In this document: in pieces, positions 57,810 through 64,000 of the stretch
Numbering within the stretch: position 1 is the first letter of the stretch
Layout of the letters: the number at the start of each line of letters is the position of its first letter
From: Levilactobacillus yonginensis
GTDB lineage: Bacteria > Bacillota > Bacilli > Lactobacillales > Lactobacillaceae
Direction: 5' to 3'
Length of the DNA: 64,000 nt
Assembly: GCF_003946265.1 (NCBI RefSeq)
Contig: NZ_RHNO01000008.1
Coordinates: 31,134-95,133 of the forward strand
The notes under the pieces: model-generated
The model's input: only the letters and a program-made list of their open reading frames with translations
The model's database searches: none
Told to the model about the DNA's origin: nothing
Position numbers and translations under genes: made by a program

Positions 57810-59006
57810 TCAGTCCTGCCGGATAAGCCGTTGATACCACTGATTGATAATCCACAAACCTAGCAGTAAGCAGCCACCGATAATGACCAGCGTTAGGTTG
57901 GCCAACCAGTCTGTGACAAACCCAAAGACGAAGCTGCCGACCGGCTGAAACGCATCGATAGCCAGGAATAGAATACCAAACATCCGGCCCAAAAAATCAG
58001 GTTCCGTTAGATTCTGGGTAATGGTAATTGCCCGGATTTCAAAGCACGAATAGCAAAAGCCAAAGATACCGCTCACCACTAGTAAGACCCAGTAATTAGC
58101 CCAGAGTCCGGCCACCAAGATGGCCACGGCCGCCAAAATCAAATCGTGATAGTTTTGGCGGCGATGGGGTTCATTACGATTTAGCGTCAGCCGTAGACCA
58201 CCTAAGATGCCACCGACCGCCAAAATCACCAGCAAATAACTGTACCGCGCAGAATCCCCGCCGTACAGGTGGTTAACGTTATATGGCAGCACCAATCGCA
58301 TGGCCGCAAACAGCACGTTGATCAGTCCACCCAACACGATGGTCTCGACCAGCCCCGGCCGCTGCCACACGTAGCGCCACCCTGTGAGTAGACTATCTTT
58401 AACGCCCAGTTGCGAGGCTTCCCCCGCCGGATTGCGATAGTGAATACTTAAGTACAAGCCAAACGATAATAGAAACGACGTCGCGTTTAGCAACAGAAAG
58501 CCCCGCAAGTCTAACCAATGGAGGGCCAACAAGAGCCCACCCAACAGCGGCGAACAAATATCCGCCAGGTCGATCAGCGTGTTACTGACAGCATTGAACC
58601 GTTGCCGACCCTCCAGGGTAATCAGCTCCGGAATCATGGCCTTGGCTGCTGGGAGACTAAATGCCAACCCAATGTCCAGCAAAATGGTCAGCGTGATCAG
58701 GGGCGCCGCCGTGATGTGTTGGGGATTCAGCCACCATGCACAAAACAGACAACCTAGCACACTCAACAGTTCCGCGCTGACCACAATGTGCTTACGGTTA
58801 AAGTTATCCACGACAACCCCACACAGGAGATCCCCGAAGAACAGGACCACTCCACCGGTGGCTTGAATGATTCCTAGTAGTGAGGCGTTGCCCGTGGCCT
58901 TGACCACGAACCAATTTAGCCCAAATAAGTATAGGGCATCACCCAAACGGGAAATGAAGGGTGCCAGCAGCAGTGGCAGATTAAAGGCTTTTGTCGGTCG
59001 TTGCAT
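57810..59006 (-). CDS. MFS transporter (12-helix, MefA/EntS-like)
   Basis: 398 residues; N-terminal APFISRLGDALYLFGLNWFVVKATGNASLLG and the motif A-like GVVVDNFNRKHIVV are typical of the MFS_3/EntS/MefA group of exporters. 31 bp after the unknown gene at 59038, so in one transcript. Substrate unknown. Confidence 0.85.
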   Translation of the reverse strand: MQRPTKAFNLPLLLAPFISRLGDALYLFGLNWFVVKATGNASLLGIIQATGGVVLFFGDLLCGVVVDNFNRKHIVVSAELLSVLGCLFCAWWLNPQHITAAPLITLTILLDIGLAFSLPAAKAMIPELITLEGRQRFNAVSNTLIDLADICSPLLGGLLLALHWLDLRGFLLLNATSFLLSFGLYLSIHYRNPAGEASQLGVKDSLLTGWRYVWQRPGLVETIVLGGLINVLFAAMRLVLPYNVNHLYGGDSARYSYLLVILAVGGILGGLRLTLNRNEPHRRQNYHDLILAAVAILVAGLWANYWVLLVVSGIFGFCYSCFEIRAITITQNLTEPDFLGRMFGILFLAIDAFQPVGSFVFGFVTDWLANLTLVIIGGCLLLGLWIINQWYQRLIRQD

Positions 59007-59037
59007 CCGACCACCTCCATCCCTTCGTCATTGTCTG

Positions 59038-59445
59038 TTAGTCGACCATTCGCCAGCTACCTTCATCAGCTTTAGAAATGTCATTCAGGAATTTTAAGAC
59101 GCGCTTGGCGCGGTTAGGTTGTTGCTCGTTCAATACGTTCAATCCAGCACCCGTCACCAGCGGTTGGCTCAACCGGAAGTTGCCGCCGTCGGTCTCGCCA
59201 GTTGCGAATGCCATGACGGTCTCGCCTGATTCAATCTGTGTCGTCAGGAAGAACATGGTGAAGTCGTCATCTTCCTGCATGTACGCGGGCATAGCCCAGA
59301 TGTTGGGCGCAATCTCCTGCATTTCACCAGTCTCGGTGCCGTCCAGGAACTTGTAGTCCTTGTGGTTCGCCTGGGTAATGGGTTGTTTGAGGACCAACAT
59401 CATCTTCGCAAATTCATCGTCGCCCATTTGTAAATTATCTTTCAT
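59038..59445 (-). CDS. Conserved-looking hypothetical protein
   Basis: 135 residues, acidic, soluble, no signal peptide: MKDNLQMGDDEFAKMMLVLKQPITQANHKD..., then IWAMPAYMQEDDDFTMFFLTT and RAKRVLKFLNDISKADEGSW. Good GGAGG ribosome binding site. I do not recognise the family. Precedes the MFS gene; extended -10 TGGTATAAT at 59529-59537 overlaps the end of the upstream GNAT gene. Confidence 0.7.
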   Translation of the reverse strand: MKDNLQMGDDEFAKMMLVLKQPITQANHKDYKFLDGTETGEMQEIAPNIWAMPAYMQEDDDFTMFFLTTQIESGETVMAFATGETDGGNFRLSQPLVTGAGLNVLNEQQPNRAKRVLKFLNDISKADEGSWRMVD

Positions 59446-59529
59446 CGGTTAAACGCCTCCTTGAGTTGTTTGAATCATTCGGTGTGCCCTTGGTCGGCTG
59501 GGACCCAGACACAATCAGCATGGGTAATA

Positions 59530-60048
59530 TTATACCAGCGTTTTTCGCAGAATTAAATCACGTTGCGGATCTGATCCCAATTGAAAGCGATGATCGCCAA
59601 TCTGTTCAAATCCCATTTGCTGATAAAACTTCTGAGCTGCCGGATTATGTTCCCACACACCCAACCAGACGGCCTGCTTTCCTAACTTCTGAGCTGTCGC
59701 AATGGCGTGTTGATAAAATTGTTGACCCAGTCCCTGACGTTTGAAGGCTGGTAGAATATAGATTCGTTCGATCTCTAGCAGGTCATCCCCGTAATGCTCG
59801 GATTGGGTTGGTCCCCAGTTCAGCTTCAGATACCCCGCTAACGCGTTCTCGACGTAAATGAAATCGAATTGCGTGGTCGGTTGCCGCAGTTCGGCTAACA
59901 GCTGGTCATCGTTGTACGCTTCTTCTAAGTATTCCTCGAGGTCGGCCGGCGTATTCACTGCGCCGTACGTATCCGTAAACGTCGTTCGGCTAATGGCTTG
60001 AAGCTGCTTCAAGTCGGCTACTGTACATTGTTTGATTTTCCCTGTCAT
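59530..60048 (-). CDS. GNAT acetyltransferase, TtdA/PaiA-like
   Basis: 172 residues from the ATG at 60048 (MTGKIKQCTVADLKQLQAI), with AAGGAG upstream. Contains FTDTYGAVNTPADLEEYLEEAYN, LKLNWGPTQSE, ERIYILPAFKRQGLGQQFYQHAI (acetyl-CoA loop QGLG) and EHNPAAQKFYQQMGF, resembling the spermidine/spermine-type acetyltransferases. 13 bp after the marR stop, in one operon. Confidence 0.87.
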   Translation of the reverse strand: MTGKIKQCTVADLKQLQAISRTTFTDTYGAVNTPADLEEYLEEAYNDDQLLAELRQPTTQFDFIYVENALAGYLKLNWGPTQSEHYGDDLLEIERIYILPAFKRQGLGQQFYQHAIATAQKLGKQAVWLGVWEHNPAAQKFYQQMGFEQIGDHRFQLGSDPQRDLILRKTLV

Positions 60049-60061
60049 CTGCTTGTTCTCC

Positions 60062-60514
60062 TTAATATTCCCGTTGCTTACCACTTTTGACATCGTACCA
60101 ATCCTGCGCCACGTTAGCGTCGACTCTTGCCAACAAGTCAGCCAATTGACTGGCTTCGTCAGACGTGAATCCCCGTAACGCGTGCGCATTAGAGTAATCG
60201 TTCTCCCGTTTGACTAGCGGATAAATATCGGCGCCACTGGCCGTCACGTAGAGCCTTCTGATTTTTTTATTCTGTGGGTCCGCCCGTTTCTCTAACAGGC
60301 CCAGCTTGGTCAATTTGGCGATTGCCCGGGCTGCCGTGGTCCGGTCAACCTTTAGCAGTTCCGCCACCCGTTCCTGAATGATACCAGGATGTTCGGCCAC
60401 CCGGGCCAAGTACAGGTACTGCCCCTTCGTGAGGGAAACTTGTTGAAACTCACGATTGGCGATTGAATCTAACGCGCGGGCAATGCTCCCCACCGTTCTT
60501 AAAATTTCTGGCAC
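60062..60514 (-). CDS. MarR family transcriptional regulator
   Basis: 150 residues; winged helix QERVAELLKVDRTTAARAIAKLTKLGLLEKRADPQNKKIRRLYVT. Start GTG at 60514. Followed by the acetyltransferase, and preceded by a palindrome at its promoter, which fits autoregulation. Confidence 0.9.
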   Translation of the reverse strand: MPEILRTVGSIARALDSIANREFQQVSLTKGQYLYLARVAEHPGIIQERVAELLKVDRTTAARAIAKLTKLGLLEKRADPQNKKIRRLYVTASGADIYPLVKRENDYSNAHALRGFTSDEASQLADLLARVDANVAQDWYDVKSGKQREY

Positions 60515-60540
60515 TGGACTCGCCCCTTTCGATAGCCACT

Positions 60541-60570
60541 ATTTTAACGTACTTTTGTTGTATTTACAAC
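60541..60570 (-). promoter_or_regulatory. marR promoter with palindromic operator
   Basis: TTGTAA (60564-60569), 17 bp, TAAAAT (60541-60546). The -35 box lies within the 14-bp palindrome GTTGTATTTACAAC (60557-60570), a likely MarR site. Confidence 0.7.
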
Positions 60571-60584
60571 ATAAAATTAAGTTC

Positions 60585-60614
60585 AAAAAAGCCGACCCAC
60601 TTGACGGGTCGGCT
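60585..60614 (-). terminator. Terminator after the GNAT gene at 60627
   Basis: Minus strand AGCCGACCC-GTCAAGT-GGGTCGGCT followed by TTTTT. Confidence 0.88.
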
Positions 60615-60626
60615 CCTCAATAGTCT

Positions 60627-61214
60627 TTAATTTGCGATGCTGATTGGTTTCCCAATCTCAAGTTGCATGTGGTAGTAGTCATGATCACCGATCATCTGGG
60701 TTCCGGTCACTTCATACCCCATCCGCTCATACAATTTCATGGCGCCAGGATTTTCAAAGTCAACGTTCAACCCGATGACGGATTGGCGATCGCGTTGGGC
60801 GTAGATTGGTAAGGCCCGCAATAACTTGCGACCAATCCCCATACCCTGGTGATCAGGAGAAACAGCCAGTGAATCCAGGTACCATTCACCGGGTGCCGTC
60901 TCGGAGTCCGCTTCCAGCGGACCGTCGAACGCGGCACTGTCAGCCGTCAACTGCGTAATCACATCTTCCACGATGTCTTCATTTTCGCCAGGGTAGCCAA
61001 ATGCTACCCCAACGACATGGCCATTGGCCTCGGCCACCACCGTGGTTGCCGCGCCGGACAGGTAAGTCCGCGTGCGGTAAGCCGCCGTGATGACCTTCAA
61101 TAAGTCGGGGCCAGGTACATCCTCGAGGTCGGTCAGTTCCATCTCGTCGTAAATCAAGTTCATCAACGGTGCTATCTGAGGCGCATCCGTCGGTCGAGCT
61201 TCACGAATTATCAA
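60627..61214 (-). CDS. GNAT acetyltransferase
   Basis: 195 residues; DSLAVSPDHQGMGIGRKLLRALP (acetyl-CoA loop HQGMGIG) and DFENPGAMKLYERMGYE. Start TTG at 61214, seven to eight bases after GGAGG. Fourth acetyltransferase of this region; substrate unknown. Confidence 0.85.
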   Translation of the reverse strand: MIIREARPTDAPQIAPLMNLIYDEMELTDLEDVPGPDLLKVITAAYRTRTYLSGAATTVVAEANGHVVGVAFGYPGENEDIVEDVITQLTADSAAFDGPLEADSETAPGEWYLDSLAVSPDHQGMGIGRKLLRALPIYAQRDRQSVIGLNVDFENPGAMKLYERMGYEVTGTQMIGDHDYYHMQLEIGKPISIAN

Positions 61215-61298
61215 AAAAAATCCTCCATTTCTAGTTCATTCACTAGACTACCGGAGGATTGCACTTTTGTCAAAGGATTTGCTAACTGACCTATTTAA

Positions 61299-61382
61299 TT
61301 AATGGGTCACGCGTCCTGCTACCCGTTGGCCAAAGACTAGGCCAACAATAAACAGAGCACTAGCGGTTATCCACGTTCTCAT
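61299..61382 (-). CDS. 27-residue single-helix membrane protein (candidate)
   Basis: ATG at 61382, seven bases after GGGAG: MRTWITASALFIVGLVFGQR... One hydrophobic helix with a basic C-terminal end. It overlaps the last 23 bp of the DUF1003 gene in another frame, so it would be translated by coupling. It is too short for standard gene callers. The good Shine-Dalgarno and membrane-like composition speak for it, but no homologue was checked. Confidence 0.45.
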   Translation of the reverse strand: MRTWITASALFIVGLVFGQRVAGRVTH

Positions 61383-62130
61383 GGTGAGACTCCCTTCGTT
61401 CTGTCGAAGCGGCGGCCTTCGCCTCCCGCAATTCGGCTAGTTCTTGACGAATTTCACCTAAAATTTCTAACTGAAACCGTTCGATCTCCATCGTATGGGG
61501 GACCTGGTTCTGCGCTAAGTGATCGACCTTAGCGTGAAGTAACCGCAGTTCGTGTTCGGACTTCAAGTTAACATGGTAGTCGTTTTCGGCCATCATCCGG
61601 TCCCGGTCGGCGGAACGGTTCTGGCTCATCATAATGATGGGTGCCTGAATCGCCGCAACACAGCTCAGCACTAAATTTAACAGAATAAAGGGGTAGTTGT
61701 CAAAGTTGACCCCAAATAAGTGGAGCCCATTGACGATCATCCACCCAATCAGAACGAACATGAAGACGAAAATAAAGCCCCACGACCCGCCAAACCGGGC
61801 CACGTCGTCCGACACCTTTTGGCCAAAGGTCAGACTCTCTTTCAAGGAGTCATTGACATCAATAATGTCGTAATCATCGCTCTGCAGCGCTTTGGTCAGT
61901 TTGTGATTGATTTTTTTGGTCTGCTTTAAGTCGGCGTTGATCATGGCATCAACGTGTTCCAACCGATACTTCAACAGGTGATGCCCACAGATATAATCCG
62001 TGACCTTCCCCTGCGGATAGTCCCGCTTGATGCGGTTCCGCAAGCCCACCTCGAGCTCGCTGAGTTGCAGACTCGTTTCCAGTGAGACGGGCGCACCGTC
62101 CACCAAACATTTAAGTTGATTCTCGGCCAT
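61360..62130 (-). CDS. DUF1003 family membrane protein
   Basis: 256 residues from the ATG at 62130. Cytoplasmic N-terminal part (CxxC-less), two helices GFIFVFMFVLIGWMIVNGL and LLNLVLSCVAAIQAPIIMM, then SQNR and a coiled C-terminus (HELRLLHAKVDHLAQNQ...ELREAKAAA). This is the DUF1003 pattern; function unknown, possibly metal or stress linked. Confidence 0.88.
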   Translation of the reverse strand: MAENQLKCLVDGAPVSLETSLQLSELEVGLRNRIKRDYPQGKVTDYICGHHLLKYRLEHVDAMINADLKQTKKINHKLTKALQSDDYDIIDVNDSLKESLTFGQKVSDDVARFGGSWGFIFVFMFVLIGWMIVNGLHLFGVNFDNYPFILLNLVLSCVAAIQAPIIMMSQNRSADRDRMMAENDYHVNLKSEHELRLLHAKVDHLAQNQVPHTMEIERFQLEILGEIRQELAELREAKAAASTERRESHHENVDNR

Positions 62131-62135
62131 GTCCC

Positions 62136-63023
62136 TCACTCCTTGGTTAACGATTGCATCAATTGCTGCCAGTCAGCTGGTGGGTCACTCACAAACGACC
62201 GTGGTTCATGCGTGAACGGATCTGTAAAAGCCAACGACTGCGCGTGTAAGGCCTGTCTGGTCATTTGACCTAACTGGGGCCCACCATACAACTCATCCCC
62301 CACTAGCGGGTGGCCTAAGTGGGTAAAATGCGCCCGAATCTGGTGAGTCCGTCCCGTGTGGAGCTGAACCTTGACTAAAGTAGCGTTCTTAAAACGTTCC
62401 TGCACCCAATACTCCGTCCGTGCGGGCTTGCCGTCGGGCGAAACCATTTGGTTGTAGCCGGCAGGATCCGAGGCTAACGGCGCATCGATCAGGCCATGGT
62501 CATCAGCTAGTTGACCAGTGACAACGGCCAGGTAACGTTTGTCTACCTGATGAGCCGCCTGCAACTGACTGGCTAAACTATTGGCTAGTCGGTGCCGAGC
62601 GACCCATACGAGACCACTGGTAAAGCGGTCTAACCGCGTCACAATATGTGGCACCTGGTTCTCCGCATGTTCATCCAGCCAGTACCCCTTGATTCGATTG
62701 ACCAAGGTATCTGTCCGGTTGGCGGGTCCGGGAACAACGTTGAGGCCGGCCGGTTTGTCCACAACTAGCCAATCACGATTTTCAAACACCACGTTGATGG
62801 CCTCGTGACTCGTCGCCACGGCATCGTCAGCCGCTTCTGCGGGCAAGCTAACCGCCACCGTATCACCAACGTTCAGCGTCACGGTGGGGTCTACCACTTG
62901 ACCGTTGACCCGAATCGTCCCCGATTGTTTGAGATCACTAAAGACCCGGTGACTCACACCCTGGTCATTTAAAAACCGTTTCAAACTTGTCACTGGTTGT
63001 GTGACCTGCCACGTCAATTCCAT
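62136..63023 (-). CDS. RluA family pseudouridine synthase
   Basis: 295 residues with an S4-like N-terminus (LKQSGTIRVNGQ) and the synthase domain. The catalytic motif reads TRLDRFTSG, where H(R)LDxxTSG is usual, so the Asp is kept but the first His is Thr. GRTHQIRAHFTHLGHPLVGDELYG is intact. Modifies rRNA or tRNA uridines. Confidence 0.9.
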   Translation of the reverse strand: MELTWQVTQPVTSLKRFLNDQGVSHRVFSDLKQSGTIRVNGQVVDPTVTLNVGDTVAVSLPAEAADDAVATSHEAINVVFENRDWLVVDKPAGLNVVPGPANRTDTLVNRIKGYWLDEHAENQVPHIVTRLDRFTSGLVWVARHRLANSLASQLQAAHQVDKRYLAVVTGQLADDHGLIDAPLASDPAGYNQMVSPDGKPARTEYWVQERFKNATLVKVQLHTGRTHQIRAHFTHLGHPLVGDELYGGPQLGQMTRQALHAQSLAFTDPFTHEPRSFVSDPPADWQQLMQSLTKE

Positions 63024-63038
63024 GCGGACGCTCCCTCT

Positions 63039-63356
63039 CTAATCATCAGCTAAATCAAGCATCCAGTCTAAATCATCGTTGCGGTTGTTCAGCCGTTCTG
63101 GATGGTCGGCTAACTCCGAGTTGATCTGTAAAATCTTACCGGCAAAGGGTGACCGTAATGTGAGCTCATCCGTCTCACCAGTCACCACCATGAACGGCGT
63201 CCCCAGCTTAAGGGGCCCAGTCGTTGCTAACCAAGAAATTTTCGTCACGGGCCCTAACATCTCGCGGCCATCGTCCGCAAACCCTAACCGTAAGACACCC
63301 TCGTCCTGTGGTGTCACCCACAAAGCATCCGCACTTGCTTCAATCCGATCAATCAT
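63039..63356 (-). CDS. GcvH-like protein lacking the lipoylated lysine
   Basis: 105 residues from the ATG at 63356 (MIDRIEASADALW), with GGGGTG upstream. It aligns by eye with glycine cleavage H protein along its length: WVTPQDEGVLRLGF, then VVTGETDELTLRSPFAGKILQINSELADHPERLN, ending DDLDWMLDL. The position of the lipoyl-lysine is Thr 62. There are no gcv genes beside it, so a carrier role in glycine cleavage is unlikely. Confidence 0.7.
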   Translation of the reverse strand: MIDRIEASADALWVTPQDEGVLRLGFADDGREMLGPVTKISWLATTGPLKLGTPFMVVTGETDELTLRSPFAGKILQINSELADHPERLNNRNDDLDWMLDLADD

Positions 63357-63466
63357 CTCTGTCACCCCTTCTGGCAGTCTAGTCGTCCTTACAACATCTA
63401 GCACATTCTCTTACAATTACCTTATATTTTACCATAGGCCCCAAAAACACGGGAGCCATTTCACCC

Positions 63467-63486
63467 TTTCTCGAGAAAAGTCGGTA
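63467..63486 (+). promoter_or_regulatory. Promoter with palindrome before the small membrane protein gene
   Basis: TATAAT at 63485-63490 preceded by CGG, with palindrome TTTCTCGAGAAA (63467-63478) in place of a good -35 box. Possible operator. Confidence 0.4.
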
Positions 63487-63513
63487 TAATGAAACCTATA
63501 AAGGGGGAGATGT

Positions 63514-63729
63514 ATGATGATGGGTGGCAGTTTATTAACTGGGACACTAATTTTTATTAGTGGTCTGGCACTGTTGATTTTTATTGTGGCAAAATTAGTT
63601 CCGAAAATGGGGCATGACAAGGATACAGTATTCCTACTGGGTATCTTTGCGCTTATCGCCGTTGGCCTACTGGGGATGGGCGGCTGGCTGGGAATAGCTA
63701 ACTGGGGTGCGATGGGCTGTTTACTCTAG
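63514..63729 (+). CDS. Small membrane protein, two helices
   Basis: 71 residues: MMMGGSLLTGTLIFISGLALLIFIVAKLVPKMGHDKDTVFLLGIFALIAVGLLGMGGWLG..., two hydrophobic helices with a short charged loop. GGGGGAG precedes the triple ATG. Family not recognised; similar small proteins are common in lactobacilli. Confidence 0.65.
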   Translation: MMMGGSLLTGTLIFISGLALLIFIVAKLVPKMGHDKDTVFLLGIFALIAVGLLGMGGWLGIANWGAMGCLL

Positions 63730-63885
63730 CCTTAGCCCATCCACTGTGGCCTCACGGCTCCAACTGGTGTGCACTTATCTAAGTCCTTAACAACCTACAG
63801 GTTACACACAGTAAGTTGAAATTAATTTGGCTATATCATTACTATTGGATTGTTAATTATCCTAAAAAATGGTTCTATGATATTT

Positions 63886-63921
63886 GGTGTTGATAGAGAA
63901 ATCTATCGACACCATTTTTTT
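63886..63921 (+). terminator. Terminator at the right edge
   Basis: GGTGTTGATAGA-GAAA-TCTATCGACACC followed by ATTTTTTT on the plus strand; probably ends the transcript from 63514. Confidence 0.8.
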
Positions 63922-64000
63922 GTATAATAAAAGGGGCACACTGCCCCACATCAACATAGTCGACCAAAACCAATTGAAAGTGAGAATGACAATATGTCCC
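63922..64000. other. Right edge, possible start of a further plus-strand gene
   Basis: After the terminator, GGGGCA-CAC-TGCCCC forms a small hairpin, and AAAGTGAG precedes ATGs at 63986 and 63994. Too little sequence remains to call a gene. Confidence 0.3.

Noticed and set aside
1..64000. CRISPR array, insertion sequence or prophage
   Set aside because: I saw no regular short repeats with spacers, no transposase or integrase, and no phage genes. The structured elements are the only dispersed repeats.

Overview
The window is a chromosomal segment of a low-to-mid GC Firmicute, almost certainly a member of the Lactobacillaceae (a lactobacillus, possibly the Levilactobacillus/Lactiplantibacillus side; this is inference). 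The evidence is the long S10-spc-alpha ribosomal cluster ending in rplQ-ecfA1-ecfA2-ecfT-truA-rplM-rpsI, the rpoB-rpoC-(prepilin peptidase)-rpsL-rpsG-fusA order, ctsR-clpC, a four-cysteine adenylate kinase lid, GGAGG ribosome binding sites, and T-box, lysine and PyrR leader RNAs.

Layout. 1-2000: a KtrB/TrkH potassium channel subunit cut by the window edge, and a T-box-controlled Rossmann dehydrogenase-like gene that looks frameshifted. 2080-21100 (minus strand): one almost unbroken block of about 35 translation genes, read from the S10 promoter near 21090 down to rpsI, with internal promoters before infA, ecfA1 and rplM. 21350-38700: MATE exporter, fusA, rpsG, rpsL, a lone plus-strand prepilin peptidase, rpoC, rpoB, a TetR regulator, and ctsR-clpC with a clear CtsR box. 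38760-39725: an operon of eight tRNAs without rRNA. 40600-45000: serS behind a T-box, a deoxynucleoside kinase, and a LysP-type permease behind a lysine riboswitch. 45000-64000: an accessory region of acetyltransferases, regulators and transporters: an esterase-like hydrolase, PAP2 phosphatase, Mn-type DtxR regulator, cation diffusion facilitator, MerR/MFS/DUF4811 drug-efflux module, AzlCD, PyrR-controlled uracil permease, MarR-GNAT, DUF1003, RluA-type pseudouridine synthase and a GcvH-like protein without its lipoyl lysine.

The most unusual content is a family of six related structured elements of about 137-177 nt, all in intergenic DNA of the accessory part (40361-40532, 46437-46599, 46699-46843, 49754-49930, 55703-55854, 56105-56241). 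Each has a long closing helix around a short conserved helix and two or three arms. Most arms carry the same A-G mismatch flanked by conserved bases (AAG-A-C / G-G-CTT). The stems differ between copies but keep pairing, and in the orientation set by the conserved motifs most non-canonical pairs are G-U, which favours an RNA role. Four of the six form two divergent pairs. I cannot match the family to a named RNA class.

All calls come from reading the sequence; no database search was run.
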